The notes under the pieces were generated by a model, which saw nothing but the letters and a program-made list of their open reading frames with translations, ran no database searches and was not told the origin of the DNA. The translations under genes and the position numbers were made by a program. A stretch of 64,000 nucleotides of DNA, from NCBI GenBank assembly GCA_009792885.1, contig WMCF01000007.1, forward strand, positions 8,025,267-8,089,266, written 5' to 3'. Positions 1-14,524 of the stretch are shown here, piece by piece (position 1 is the stretch's first letter; every line of letters begins with the position of its first letter). This DNA is from Eremophila alpestris peregrina (taxonomy: Eukaryota > Chordata > Aves > Passeriformes > Alaudidae).

Positions 1-3000
1 TTTGAAATTTTATGGCTTCTGCAGCATAAAGAAATCAAAACCGTTCAATATTCCCAGTCCTTGGTAGGAGTTCCCAGAGGAAGGAATTAGTTTTTGCTTA
101 ACCACAAGAGTGCTTAGGTTGTGGGCAGAAAGACACAGGGAGCACCAAACTAAAGTTTGTTTCTGAAAATGCTGAGACTCGTTTGATGTTTCATACTTTG
201 AAGAGAAGCTGAAAACAGAAGCTGCAGTAAAGGATGACAACTTGTTCAGAGGTGCTTTGAACAGAACTTTAGCGCTAATTACAGCAAAGGCCAGGCAGAG
301 ACCAAGGCACTAACATTTTTGCTAAAGATGCACAGCTGGAACTAAGGATGTTTTGAAACAAAACTGACTGCTAGAGCAAAGAATTTAGTCTTTATGTTAT
401 GTAGCTTCTGTTCTTCTTTCTGTTAGGATTTTTGCTTTGTTTTTACTGTACTGATGGTTTGAATGGCTTTAAATGTTCCTGCAATAATTTAAAGTAATAT
501 ATCCTGAAAAATATGAAAAAAAAATGAATAATATCTGTAACATGGGTTTTAATACATTTAAGCATACATCCAATTTGGATTATTTTTTTCTGTTTCCAGT
601 TTTCTGTTGATTTCTGCTTTGAGTGTTTGAATAATCCATGAAATTTTTCAAGTTAAACTATGTCTAAGATAAAAGACTGGAGTGTGTCAAAATTAAGGGG
701 ACAAAAGAGAATTCCATTGCATAATTCATTTTGACATCTGAAACTCTGAAATATGGAGTAGGGAAGCATTGTGTAAGAAAAAATTATTAGAAAAAGTAGT
801 TGTAGTTACTGCAATAATAAGGAATTAGAGGGGATCTCTGCAGTCTAGTCCTGAGGTATGACAGCTCAGTATAGCTCTTAGACTGACTTGTGCCAGTTTT
901 CTTGGTTCTTTATACTCCAGTTGGTACCCTCATTCATTCAGACCAGCACTCCTGCAGTACTTAAACCTCCTAATTCTAGATAGATATTGTTCTGATCTGC
1001 TCAAAACCCTTATTCAGTAGCATCATCATTTAGTTCAAACAATTCTCCCTCCCAGAACTTGCTGACCTACTAAAAACCCTTACTACCAAATCCGACATAT
1101 CATTTGTTCATTATTGTTGAGGGGGTTTTTTTCCATTGAATTTCCTAGTAAGGGTTATTTGGTCCTCAAAATCTTGGAGGATTATTTTGACTTGAATTGG
1201 CAATGGAAATATCTCTATCTTCATTTCTAGTGGTCTGGTACTCTAGTTTATCTGTCATTTTCCCCTGTTAGGATAAAATGAGATGAAGGTTTCATTTTGT
1301 CTTTTGGACTGAATCAGTATCATCTGAACTACTAATGACCACTTCTTCCCTATTCTGCATTTATTTGCGTAGCTTGTTTTTTGTATGCAGAGTGTTTGAT
1401 GTTTACTTTGATTTTAATGTTGTACAATCAGTCCTGCTTTAGGCCATATTTATTTTATCTAAAAAATTTATTCAGTTCTGGATCTGTAACATCCAACTTT
1501 TTTTTTTTTTTTAATGAAGCTTTTCATCCCCTTTTTTCTGAATTCATTCTTTAATCCTATCATGCCCTGAAGAGGGATCTGGAATATATCTAAATTTCTG
1601 ATAGTATTTTTACCTTGCTAGGAAATCAGATTTCTTTGATTTCCAGAAATTCTGAACCTCTTCTAAATTCAAGCTCTTAGGCTCCTAGTTCCTATACTTT
1701 TACTAACCAGCTCTCTTCACTAATGAAATGCAAGCATTTGAAATTCAAAAATTTATCACAGAATTCTAACATTCTCCTACTTAACAGAAATAAAGCTTTG
1801 ATAGTTGATATCACTTTCCCCCCATCCCTCTTTCATGCCCATGATCACCATTTTGATGATCACTTTTTAAAGTCTTACTGAAATTACTTCTGGCATTATT
1901 TTTCATTGTTGATTAGCCCGTGAAAAACTTTGTCAGCTATGAAATTCCAGAATATAGAGACCTGTAACACCATTGGCAGGTCTATCATTAGAAGATTGGG
2001 GTCTTCAGTACTGATATAATCTACTATATGTATTCTCCTGCTTTAGTTTTGCATATGTTTTTCCTATCCAAATCCAATCCAGGGACTCTATTACAGTATG
2101 ACAAAAACACAACCTGGTTTATAAACGTTTCCTAAAAGTATTTTTTTCTTGAAGTAGATTTTAGTTCATGGCTATCCTTTTATTCTTTGCATCTGATACC
2201 GAACCACTTGCAGTGGTACCCATCATCACAATGATTTGTGTCAGGCTGTAGCTATGCTATGTCATGATTGCCACACTAATAACTGCTTTCAATAATCCTG
2301 GTGGCACTATATCTGAAGCCCTGAACAGAGCACAAACCATTCAAGTACTGCTTGCTCTTTTGGTGTCCCATACGAACTTTCACTATTTACATTACTTACC
2401 TGCAGTTCTCACCTGGAACTATACATCTTTCTGGTGTATATAATCCTGTTTTATTTGCTGCCATAGCTTCATTTATCAGCTCTTCTCTGCATGTTTTATG
2501 GTTATGTGTAAAGTTACAAGCCTCCCTAAATTCTTAAATTTTTAATTTTTTTTTCCAGTATGGACCAAGCTCGGCCCAAATAATATTATTTCTTTAGTCT
2601 GTGAGGGAAGCAATACCTTCTCAAGTCACAATTCCAAGTTTTTAAGCTTGCTTTTAACTCCCTTGAAGATTTATTAGAGTTTGAGCCATTTGTTCATCTT
2701 CCTTGTTGCATGTCCCTTTGCTCTCACAGGTCAAAAAAATTTCACTGATGATAAAAAGTTTCCTGCTTTAACTGTCTTCCTGCCTCACCCAGTGGGCATT
2801 TTCCATCTGATCAGCCAAGTTCTAATAAGCATTATTTTCTGAAGTCTGCTGGATGATAACTTGCAACAAAAATTTTGGTGCTATATATTATATCTAATCT
2901 TGGCATTCAACCTGGTGATAAACAGACCTGTCTTTTGGTAGGAATTTACCTCTCTCCCTTCACTGTTATATTCAAAAAGGAGTTTCTCTCCAGCTCTTAG

Positions 3001-3909
3001 CTGAGAGAATGCAAAGCCTTACATTGGCAGAAATACAGCAAAAATAATCCCTGGTGGAAAAAGTATTCCCATTTTCAGCTTTCAAATTCATATCATGAGA
3101 GACTAAAGCTCATTAAAACCAATGAGAAATTTTGTCATATTTTCATCAAGGGATCACGTCCATGCCATCTGAAGTACTTAGCCTTCTCCTGCAAATCTAC
3201 TTCGTTTACAGTGTGTTGTCTTCCAGATTCCTTTAATGTTTACGAGTGAAGGTCTGACTATATAATTTATATCTCTATTTTCTTTTTTATTCAGCATACT
3301 TGTTACATGCCCTTTGGTTCACCTCTTGTCTAAAGGAACTCATCCTATGAAATAAATTTAAAAAGAAAACTTAAAAGACCATTCATTGCTTTTCAGCTAT
3401 CACAGAATAACAGGATGAAAGCAAAGCTGATGAAAGCATCTAACAGACATTTTTAACAGCTGTTATGACTGGCAGAGACATACATATTGTTCACTACATC
3501 CTTAATCTTTCTTTTTATTCCTCCAGATTTGTCTGGCTTGATTACCAATTTGCAGTAACTAATGTCATCCTAAAATAGGCAGTTTCTGAACAGACCAAAT
3601 ACTTCAATCACACGTAGGAGTGACACAGATTTCTCATTTGGCTATTATAAGTTTACTGACTGCAACTACCTAATTTTCCATTTTGGCTTGCCACTACAAA
3701 ACCAACAGCAGCAGCAAAAAAACCCAAACAAATGAATAAAAAAACCCCTAAAAACCAACAAAATGCCTAAATTTTTATTTCACAATCTAAGACTTGCAAA
3801 ATATCAAGAAATATACATATAAAACCCAGTAGGACCAGTGGTTAAGCAGTAATTGATCAAGGCACAGAATATCAGAGTCTCAGTATTTACACTACATTAG
3901 AGGTATCAG
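1..3909. other. Non-coding AT-rich DNA, no gene seen
   Basis: I see no recognisable gene or repeat family here. The open frames are under 80 codons, have no family motif and are not flanked by convincing splice signals. A 15-base T run lies at 1498-1512, and an A-rich low-complexity patch with CAG/AAAC runs lies at about 3700-3765. Intron or intergenic DNA is the simplest reading. Confidence 0.7.
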
Positions 3910-3962
3910 TGAGCTCTGTGCCCCATGTTGACTTCTGAAGTCAACATGGGGCACAGAGCTCA
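3910..3962. repeat. 53-bp near-perfect palindrome (26-bp arms)
   Basis: The left arm at 3910-3935 and the right arm at 3937-3962 are exact reverse complements over 26 bases, separated by a single T at 3936. The arms carry GAGCTC and TGCCCCATG. Pairing stops at once outside the arms, so this is not the edge of a longer inverted repeat. No terminal repeats or target duplication suggest a transposon. A replication template switch that copied the neighbouring strand is the likeliest origin. An assembly fold-back artefact is also possible. Confidence 0.9.
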
Positions 3963-6900
3963 GTAGCACTCAGTGGACATAAATTTCCCTCCCCTTTTAT
4001 CCAAACTGAGTTCTCTAAAAGAGATAATAAGGAGCTATTCTACTGCCAAACATTCAAGTAAAATCTTTCTGTAAGTCACAGAACTATTACTGAAGACAAT
4101 GTCAGACACACTCTGTGATAGGATAGAAGTCTTATTTAGTGAAAGTAGATAGATTCGTAGGATCCAATAACTGGCCACTGAGATTGCAAGCTTATCCTGC
4201 CTAACATCAGATTGTGTCCTGATCCACCACCCTTGGTGTCATGGTTTTGGCCAGGTATTTTCAGTCTTAAGGGAGAGCTAACATATTTTTGTGCCATCCT
4301 TGCTCCAAATTGGAAGTTATAGAAACTTGATATAAGTCAGAATGTTTAGCTGTTCTCATAATTAAGTAAACGATATGTGACTTCACTAATTAAAGCAAAG
4401 CCAAAACAGGTTTTTTTAAAAATCAAACAAAGAAAACAGAAACAAAACCAAGAAAAACACTCCAAATTTACCTTAGGCAATGTCTCTAAATTTTAGGAGG
4501 GGATCAAGAAAAATAAAAGGTTTTTCTACAATGAAGCAGTAGGAAGTGATTCTTATTAACCCCAGAACCTGTTTTAGAGAGCTTAAATTTCAACACAGAG
4601 CCTGAGGCAAGTCAGTGCCCTGGGATGGGCTATAGTTACACAGCAAGCTGAGTAGGAGTCCACTGAGTTAATAAGAAATAGGAGGCACAAGAACTGTTCT
4701 TTGTTTTCCCTTGGGCAACACTCAATCCATCACCTCAATCCCCTAAAAGAGATTCCTAACCCTTCCTCCTCCTCACCGCCACTGATTTGATCAGAGTGGA
4801 GTTTTCCACCTCCATTTTCCCAATACCTGTGTCTCTGGAAAAGCTTCTACTCATCTCCTAACAGTCCCCGGGAAGAAAAAGATTAAGTCTCAGCTTTCCT
4901 CCACTGCAGGGACCAGAACCACTTTCTCAGGAGTGCTTTAGGTGCCAGATGAAAGTCTCTTTCAGGATGCAGAAGGAAAAAAAGGTGTTAGTTTATTACA
5001 AGTCCTCATCACCTTTCCCGAGTTTATAACCAGGGACAATATGCTGCTTTTGCACCCCTTAGGATCTGTCAGTGGCTGCAATCTTTGGTCTCCAGCCCTA
5101 AGTGAATGAGTCACTAGGCATTTCTGCCAGATGAGCAGGATGCTTGTACTCACTGGCTTTTGTCTCTTGGTGTCCAATGGCTCCAACTTGTTCTTTGTTC
5201 TCTTGCCAGGATCTCTTACTTGCTTCAATCTATTGTTTGGATCTATGTGTCTCTCACTTTCTTCTCCCATCTCCTTTGTTCGTTGTTTTTCAGCAGTCTT
5301 TCTTTTCTGATCTAGGTCTCTTAGGAGCTGAATGTAGATGTATGGTAATATTTATTACCTTCTCAGAAAGATCCTATTAACCCAGCCAATTTTATTCTTC
5401 TATCCTTCCTTCCCTGCCTTCATACCCAGACTTTCCCATCCATATCTCAACCTTCTGACCTCTCTCTGTCTTATTGTGTAGAGGGAACAGACATTTAAAA
5501 TCTGTCATTATGATACTTAAAATGCTAATTATTTAGAAGCAGCACATTTTAAAATTGTGTTGAATTAAAAAAATATCTATTTCTACCTTATTTAATAAAA
5601 TTTTGGAACATGCCTATGCATCTGTCATAGGTTTGCTTATGCTAAATATTTAGTTTAGAAAACTTGATTCTCAGCATATTTCTGTGAATAGAACTCCATT
5701 TCATCTCCCAAGGGTGGAAGGATGAATCTGATTTCCTTTAGGTTTTTAATGAAATGCAGATATTATTTTGGAATTTTGGTAGCTTTCTTTCTGTGTAAGT
5801 TGGTTCAGCAGAGTCCAATTTACAATGTGGAACTTTAACAAGATCAGCTTTAAGTATAAAACAAAAACAATGTCAGATGGCTGAGGCAAACTTTCCCCCG
5901 ACTGTTCTTTCTCTGTGTATCATTCACCTTCTTTTGACTCATTCTTTTAAGCTCAAAATCTATTCTAAACTCTACCTAACTCCTAACTTGCATTATCACA
6001 GTTGTTTTCATTTACAAAGAGACAAGTTCCAAGACTGCCAGATTTGTTGCAGCATGAACACCAGACAGGACACTTTTTTTTTGTCTCTGAACTTACCCCA
6101 CGTCTAATAGTACCAACTACCATCAAGAAAGAATAGCAGCAATAGCAACAAACAAAGGAAAAAAGACAGTGAGAGATATCTTCATACACTTTAAGTTCTT
6201 CATTTTAAGAAGATTGAGCTGACCAAATTCTGCTCTTTGACTAGACAAGTGGCTATGTTAACTATGTATTAAAAATTTAGCAAATAGGCTTTGAAGATTA
6301 TTATTTAATATATACTGGTAAGTTTTCTTTGTGCATGCTATATGAACCCCAAAATTATTATAATATGAATGGCTATAAGAATAATGCAATTCTGCAGAAA
6401 TAGTATAAGCAGAGGCATGATTATCACTTCTGGAAAGTTTCAAAAGTGGTCTTAAGTGATTTAATATTTGATTCACTAGCTTTTAAAATGTCCATAATAA
6501 CATTGTATTTGCCCATATAGCCTTGCATTATAAGTAGTATATCCAGGAGCAATTTTCACTTTAAACCTCATGTTTTTGAATCTGAGGAATTTTAAAACAC
6601 GTAAAGACTTCGATTCCATGTCCAACCATTCAATTCAGCTGTTTGCAAATTATTGCCTATCATGTTAAAACTGCAATTAAAGACAGCTTGGAAAATACCA
6701 TCTCTTGGTATTGTAATTCAGTTTTAGATTGTTGTTTCCTTCCATGAGGAAATGTTTAAAGAAAGTGGTTTGATAAATTTCCTAAACAAGACTAAGTGTT
6801 TCAGTACAACAAATAGCTAATACTGTTATGGACCTGATCCTAAAAAATTCATTAAAATACTGCTTTACAGTAAGATATTTAATTCTTTTGTAAGATAGAT

Positions 6901-7317
6901 ATAGGAATGAAACTTATGATATCCCTGTGCTTTACAGATTGAACTAAGGTGAATCTTTTCTCTTATGAGTGCATGGGATGGGATCTTATGGTAGTTTTCA
7001 AGAAAATGGCTACACCTTAACACTTGCAGCACATTAGGCATCTTCAACATACACTGTTCTTGGGAGAATTAGGCATTATTTAAATTCAATGGGAGATGCT
7101 AAATAAAGAAACATTTTTTTGATTAGTGCTTCTATCAGACTTTTTGCCCATTTACTCTGGACAGACATTTGTATAAATAGATGTAACTGTTATGTTTCTG
7201 TTTCTGCAAGGAAAATGCTTCCAGGAAGCATCAGGCATATTGAGATTGTTTTGCACAGATGGTCTGTTCATGCACTGTAATTGGAAACCTTTGGGATATG
7301 TCAGACTTATTGTGCAT
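3963..7317. other. Non-coding DNA, no gene seen
   Basis: No gene or repeat family is recognisable. Short frames near 4962-5380 and 5877-6189 overlap each other on opposite strands, have no homology I recognise and look like chance. A TGTCATGG string at 4237 resembles an avian LTR start but has no matching 3' end. Confidence 0.65.
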
Positions 7318-7612
7318 ACAATCATAAGAAAATAAGCCTAGAAGGAACCTGGGGAGACCATCTAACCTGGTGTCCTTTGTAAAGCATGATCGTTTTTTCT
7401 GACAGGTGCCTATTTAACTTGTCACCAGGTATTGCCAGTAATGCAGATTCCAGTCCCCCTAACACACGTTTTCAGTGCTTTGCAGAACTGATACATAAGA
7501 AAACCAGTGTCTAACTGAAAACCTTCTGCTGCCACTTAAGGCCATTCCTTTTCATCCTGTTTACCACAGACATGAAGAACAGCTCATTCTCTCTCCTCTG
7601 TGGTAGCCTTTA
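7318..7612 (-). mobile_element. CR1 LINE 3' fragment, old, minus strand
   Basis: Read on the plus strand, this begins like the reverse complement of a CR1 3' end: an AATCATAAG-type start, then AGGAACCTGGGGAGACCATCT. The downstream block GGCCATTCCTTTTCATCCTGT, followed by a purine-rich AGAAC stretch, matches the order of blocks in the 3' coding end and UTR of avian CR1 elements. CR1 is the dominant avian non-LTR retrotransposon, and most copies are 5'-truncated like this one. The copy is diverged, so it is an old insertion. Similarity becomes unreadable beyond about 7612. The 3' terminus near 7318 is the better-defined edge. Confidence 0.75.
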
Positions 7613-10600
7613 TCTGCCAAAAATGGTTTAACCCCTTTTCAGTTTTGCCAGTACATATCGCCACAGTTTATCCGTTGTGCAGTCGGATCAGGGCTTCAGG
7701 CTGTAGTCTCACTGCACATGTGCAGCACATCTGTGTTTCTTTCCACTCTTCTGACCCTTGCTGTGTCTGCTTATCTGGGTCAAGTATTCTTCTGCAGCGT
7801 TGCAGACACTGTCAGTGCTCTCAAGAACATCCCCTGGGTGGTGTGTGTGCCCTCAGACTGAGGCACACACGGTGAATGTGTGCAGGGTTTCATGAATTCA
7901 CAGAAGGACATTGAGCTGAAGTACACCTGGAAAAGCCCAAACACACACTTCAAGCTCATCCAAAGCAATCCTGCATAGGAAAAAACTCATGGGAGGGCCC
8001 AGATGTGTGGCAGTTCTGTCAATGGGGTAGCAGGCTAACACTGGCTGTTTTTAAGTTCTAGTTGTTTAAGAATGCAGACACACATCTATGAAACACAACA
8101 ATGAACTTTCTGGTGCTTCACTCTCAGCTGAGCCAAAACCAATCCAAAGTTAACAAGGGAAAATATGTCCACGTACATTATGCTGCAGAGAGATGCCAGG
8201 TCCAATATATAGTCTTAGAAATTCATTTGCAGCTTTGCCAGTAACATTTAATTAGTGCACTCACTAAGGACCTGTATTCAGCCCTTGGAAATTTTAGAAT
8301 TTTCAGCTATATTTTCAGCTATATCTCTTTGATCTCAAGAGTGAAGCTTCTCCCTTCTTCTGTGCTTCTTTCCCTGTAAGCTGAGATTTAAAATGAAACT
8401 CTTTTGTACTTGTAAGGTATAGGAATGAAACTTGCTATGTCCATCTGCTAACAAACACCGTGGTAGTTTTCAGTAAAATGGATTCTTGCAACTCCACTGC
8501 CATTTCCCAGCATGTCAAGCTTAAGGAGAAAAAGTAGCTCAGGAAAGAAGCATAGGTAATTAACTGAAATAATTTCAGTTTGAAATCAACATGTTACAGA
8601 GGGTATTCACAACTAAACGAAGGGAAATGGTTTAAAATGTTTTAAAAAAAATAGGGAGGGGTGTTTTTTTCAGTCTTGTTAGGATTTTTTTCTTCAGAAT
8701 AAACATGTTTCTGTGTGAAACTTCTGAGTTTAAATGATTTTTCATTTCAGCAGGGAAAGTATATTTGGAATCCTAGAATTTGGAGCATATGGAAATGAAG
8801 CTTCCCAAGTAGACAGCTGAAAATGGCACATTCAGAGAGCAACAGAGATCTATAGGAGATGGTTAGCTGCCAGACTCTTGGGAATGTTTCAAGATAATCA
8901 CTGGAGACCTGAAAGTACCTGTCAGCATTTGCTGAAATTATGGGATATGAAAGAAGCAAAATATTATGAAACAGCATCCTAAACAACTTATTTCATCAAA
9001 ATAGAATTTCTCCACCTAGGATTCATTGTTCTACATTAAGGATAGCCTTTCTCCAAAACAAGTTACTGAAGTTCTAATTTTATGGGCCAGAAATAAAATA
9101 GCAGAAATGTGATGTGTTCACTGCAATCAATAGCCTATAGCACCACTAAACAAGTGTCTAGCACTGAAATTGTACAACAAGAAATAAAACAGTTACTCAG
9201 GATTCCTGGCTAAGTACCACACAAATCAGTGAAGAAAGATCTATATATAGAAATCCATTTGATGCTTAGTAAAAGTATGCTGGCAGGAAAAAACACTTTG
9301 AAATGGCAAGTGAGACTGGAGTTTCTTGGTTGAAGTTCATCCTCTCCCTTTTTATCCACCCTTACTGTTCTTCTCAAACATTCCTTCCTCCAGTCTTTCC
9401 CTACACCACTGTTAAAGACTTCAGTTTTACCAGGTTGTTAATAACCGTTTTATTGACTCGCTTTGGTATAACACTTAGTATATACTTAACTCTTTTTCAG
9501 TCCTCATGAATTAAAAACACTAAAACTTACCAAACTCATCTAATATTCAGTGATGTGATGTGAGATAACCTCTGTCTTTATCTGCATTCAGGTCATTTCA
9601 GGTCATACTTTGTTCCTCACTGAACCGCATCTTAAGTTATTTTGATTTCTCTCATGTAAATAAAGATAGTGAGTGTCATCTCCAGGTTTTATTTGGTTCT
9701 GAGCTAAAGCTGGGTTCAGCAGGCTGTTTGATAGAGATGGAGGATGTGGTTGCCAACAGCTGTTGGTGTCACAGCTTGGCCAAGATCTGTGATCAGAGGG
9801 AGTTTGTCTCTATGAGTTTAGTGTCAGAGGAGTCCAGGCTACCCCATCTTTTGCAGGGGAGGTGACAATCATTTTCTCACACACAATGACAACAGTATCT
9901 TCTAACTCAGCTGGAGAAGGTTCCAGCCATATAGATCCACTTGGGTGCTTAAAATAAGCAACATCTTGTCACAGTTCTTTCTCAAAGAATAAAAGAGAAA
10001 TACTCTGAAAATAGAAGAGCAGAACCCCAAAGGCTGGGATACCCTGCTTCACACTGCACAAACTGTGATATTGGAGTTCTTCAGAATTGTGGTAGGCACT
10101 AACTCCATCTTTTATCTGGCATTTTCCATAACAGGAAGCAACAATAGCTTCTTCAGTGGCTCCAGCTGAGAGGGGGAAGTGGGGAGCGAGAGCCAGATTC
10201 TGGGAACAGCAGGGAAACGAGCCTCTATAAAGGAGTCTGGTGAGGGAATTGGTGCTTGGCGCTGCAAGACCCTCTGATTATTGTTACTGCACAGCAAAGG
10301 GACTTTCAGGAAGTGAATTGATGTTCGTGGATTTTATAGCACAATAGTCCTATATGGTTCTTCCTACAAATGGAAGTCCTTGAAGGAAAGAATTGTAGAA
10401 CACTTTTTCTCCCTCCTTTGCTGATTTCCATTACAAAAAAGCCCTCAAAATTTTAATTCCTGTTCACTATTAAGCACTACTAACTCTCACCCAGTTCTTA
10501 GCACAGCACAATTAATATGTATCTATGTACCACTCTTTCTAGTCACAAAGAATTGGAACACAGACTTCCCCTTCAAGGGCTGAGTTTTTAAACATCATCT

Positions 10601-11160
10601 TTAAATCCAAAGCTAACTGTTCTAATGAGAAGAGAATTGCGAACATGGACTGAAAATCTATCCTTTGTAAAGTCCTTCACATCACTGGGATTTCCAGAAA
10701 TGTGTGTCCAGCACATCTATGTCATCACTCTGAGTTAGATGTTAGCAGGGTACAATGCACATCAAATGCTAAACTTTCATAACTACTCATGGAAATTTGG
10801 ATGTTCAAGTGGTATTGTGGGGATAGACTTTCAGCACATAATTTCTCCACATCTTTGGAGTTCTTGTTCTTCATTATAGTCATTTAAGCATGGCTGTGGA
10901 CTGACTACTGCCACCAGTCCTGTTAAGACTGCATTCTGTACTACACCAAAATATCTGTTTTGTAGACCTGTGCACAAATTCTTTTGGGGTCCCAATCACT
11001 AACTTTTGATCTTGATTAATTTGCAGTGGTGAAGTGTTAGATGTCCTACATATCCATAGGAAAGGAACTGGAATAAGTATTTAACTTAGAAGAAAATATT
11101 TGAACTTATTTGGAGTTCATATCGCTTCATATTTGGAGCTGACAAAAAAAGAAAAATAAT
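7613..11160. other. Non-coding DNA, no gene seen
   Basis: Apart from a possible faint continuation of the CR1 into about 7700, nothing is recognisable. A 12-bp direct duplication (ATTTTCAGCTAT twice) lies at about 8299-8322. Open frames such as those near 7600-7968 and 8747-8986 have no domain features. Confidence 0.6.
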
Positions 11161-11196
11161 TCTATAAATAATTCTATAAATAAACCTATAAATACA
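11161..11196 (+). repeat. Short tandem repeat, 12-bp unit, 3 copies
   Basis: Three consecutive 12-bp units of the form TCTATAAATAAT are seen at 11161-11172, 11173-11184 and 11185-11196. The copies differ by one to three bases. The array is AT-rich and was probably made by slippage. Confidence 0.85.
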
Positions 11197-14100
11197 AAAA
11201 GCAAATCAGACCAGGCTGTGCTAACAGAAATATTCAAAATTTTCCATGAGGTATCCAAAACTGAGTCATTAATAATCAGAAATTCATTCAGTTTATCAAA
11301 TTAAGGTATAGAATAAACAAGCAAAAGACTTTTTAATAGGTGTTATTTGACAGATTCGAGAAAGTCTGTTTCAGAACATGAGATTTTTATTTTGAATTAT
11401 TTTAATATCCATATTTATAGAAAAAAAAAGTCTACTATTCTTTGATATTCCACAACTTACTTCAGACTTGTACAATGTCTTAATTTCCTCTCTTATTAAA
11501 CACACACTTCAAAGAGAAAAATGTCCAAGTCTTGAGATCAGTGTGTAAGAGGATTTTAAATCTTGCATCTCCCACTTTAGCAAGGATTATTAGGGGGGAA
11601 AATGTAGGAAGTGGGACAGGAATTATTTATGTAATTAATACAATAAATAGATTGATTAAGATTCAGCTCTTGTTCCTCTTCTTATTTCAAATAAGAAATT
11701 GAACAACTTTGTGCTGCAAAACAATGACAGTTGGATAAAAAACATTACAGTGCTTTATATATCATCCATTCTTCCTATCCTCATGTCATAACACCAGTTT
11801 GATAAGTCCCATTTTGCTAGGCTATTATGACTGTTAGAGGCTTCTGTGGAATGTTCAGGACAGTCTCAGTACCATATATACTCTTAAAAATAAATTTTTT
11901 TCAAAATTTTATGCTGAAAATATGAATAATTGTGTAAAAAATAATTGACAAAGTTCTGTATACGTATCTTAATTTAAATGAAAAATCAAAGGAATTTTTT
12001 TCAATAATCTAAACCTTCAATAAGACATAGATCTGAGTTCAAGTCTTCCTGCTGAAAGTTCTGTTCCTTCCAGCATTTTACTGAATATAACTGACATGGA
12101 AATATCTCTGATCCTTTAGAGACAAGATATAAAGCCTGTGTTTGCACAAGTTGCCTGTACTACATTTTACAAGACAAAATACATCAAGCATATTGTCACT
12201 GATCTTATTGATCAGCTTAATGACTTATTTCTTTAGAGTATCATCAAACAGCAGGATTATGCAAATTTAGGGTAGGATCATGCCTTTTTTTCAGTTTTCT
12301 CTTTGTGTCTGCTCATCAGGTAGGAGCACTTTTAGCTAGAAATAATCTCAGTGGTTTAAAGTCTGGAGGATTACAGGCTCACAGAGCAGGTGTAAACAAG
12401 CCTTTCATCCTAAAATTTCCTGAAAGCCTCTTGTCTTCTGAAGACTGGGCTTCTTTTATGCTTCCTTCATCTGCTGTTAGGCTCTACTCCCTGATTTTGC
12501 TCTTGATGTATTAAGGAACACTCCAAACTCTTTGTTAGTTTTCTCATTTTCAAAATCCCCAATCCTATAACATTTTCCCTGAACCTGAGCTCTCTTTTCC
12601 ATCCCTCTCATCCCAGTCCTAAAGACTGCCTTACATAACTTTAGTCTTACCAGATAATTATTTTCCTTTCCAAGCCTCTGATCCTAATAAACCCTTCACC
12701 TATTCCCTTCCTCTTTTGTGCTTTTCTTTGGGAATGGCTATTATTTCTCAGTTATTTCCTAGCATTATCAGTAAGTCTCTCTGGCTAGAACAGTAAGTGA
12801 AAAATCAACAAAAGAACATGGTGTTGAATTCTTTTTTATAATAAGATCACCAAAAAAGAAAAAAAGCCTGTACCAGAGATTAGAAAGTCTTATGAAAAGG
12901 AAGAAAAAAAAATGAAACTTCTATAGAAAATACTAAGGTCAGAGAGTGTTAAGATGTGTTTGTGGGTATGATGAAAAAAATAATTTTTAAGCTTGAACTT
13001 TCAGTGATTTAGATATTATGTTCCTCTTAGTGGACAGAAATCTTCAGTTCTTCTGTCTAAATAATATAAAAATGTTAAGAATCATATTAATTAGGCACCT
13101 AGAATTCAAAGCATAGATAAATATTATGTGATTTTTGAAAATGAAAGAAAAAAGCATTAGCTATTTCTATCTTATCTGTTAAATCTTACTCACTTTGATA
13201 TTAGGAGGAGGAAATTTGCTAGAATAATGGAAATGTCCTAAATATTTTATGAAGCATCCCCACAGAAATAATAAATTAATTTCTTTCCTACTGCATACTT
13301 TTTGAAACAGATTAGGGGGAAGAGGACCAGCAGTGGGGAATATGTCTAATCTATACATTTTCAGACCATTGGCAATATTCTGTTACTTTTTTCATTCTAA
13401 TCATATTTTAATCAGGAGAAAAATCTCCAAAAGAGCTGTGTCACTTCATTGTATAACTTCTGTAGAATTTTGCAATAGACCTTCAAAGTTGCTTTTGTAA
13501 ATTGATATTAAGGATTAGTGTAATGTGCAACATAAAACGATGACAAAAAGGTGTTTTACAGCACTAGTTGTTTTGTTTGGGTTTTTTTTTGTTTTTGTTT
13601 TGTTAAGCCTCATTAGTACTAGTAATATCATAAAACCAGTCATACTTAACCACTCATCTCCTGAACACGTGATGATTTTGTCAGACTAATGGATGCAGTG
13701 TAGCTTATTTTCTGTATTTGCTCCAGGCTAATAGTTTCTTCATGGCCAAAGCAAAAATATTTAAGGAATATTGTCTGATCCACTCAATACTTTTGACTGT
13801 CAAACCTTTGTTAATATTCTTGTGATCTGAATCTTTCTGATATGCAAACAACACTTATGGTTACCCCAGTACTATTTAATAAAAGCATCAGGTGGTGAAC
13901 CTGCCATTTTAGCCACTATGCACATGCTAAACTGAAAAACACCAATCAGAGAAGAGATGAGTTTTTAGGCCCCATTAATCCAAGCTTTATACTGCTTGAG
14001 AACCATGCATCTAGAAAGCCCTAGGGATCCTTTATTTAAAGAAAAATTTGGAGAAATAGAGCATGATGGTGCATAATCTCCAGTGTGCATATACAGCAAT

Positions 14101-14524
14101 ATGCAAGGAAACAGTGGGTGGCCTGTTGAATAGTAACAGAGGCACAGATGAATGAAAAGAAATGTCAGCAACCCAGTGCTGTGGTTTCAGCTGGGTGAGT
14201 TTAGGCTAATACTGCAATGGCTTGCTCAGCTGGCTTTCTGCAGTTTTAATGATGACTGATCCCTATAGTTAAGAAGCAAAATTCAGCTGAAATATAACAC
14301 AAGACTGTGTGCAGAGCCTATACATTGCCTGTTCAGATTTCTGCTTCCCTTTGATCTTCATGCCCATTTACTGGTAGTATAACCAGCTGATTATACAATC
14401 GTATTTAGACTTTAATAAACTCACTGTTAGATGATAACTCCAGCAGACACAAGATTCATCCTACATCTGAGTGTCCTTTTCACTTAGAATAAAAGGATTT
14501 TCGGGAATATGTTGATAACATATT
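11197..14524. other. Non-coding AT-rich DNA, no gene seen
   Basis: No gene or recognisable repeat family is present. There are several A/T-rich simple tracts, for example a GTTTT-rich stretch at about 13568-13605. The frame at 12305-12514 has no recognisable domain. Confidence 0.65.

Noticed and set aside
4237..4260. TGTCATGGTTTTGG, resembling an avian ERV LTR start
   Set aside because: No matching CA end, target duplication, promoter or poly(A) signal could be placed downstream. A single start-like string is not enough.
14178..14205. GCTGTGGTTTCAGCTGGG, like another LTR start style
   Set aside because: The sequence after it does not continue like an LTR and no terminus or duplication was found.
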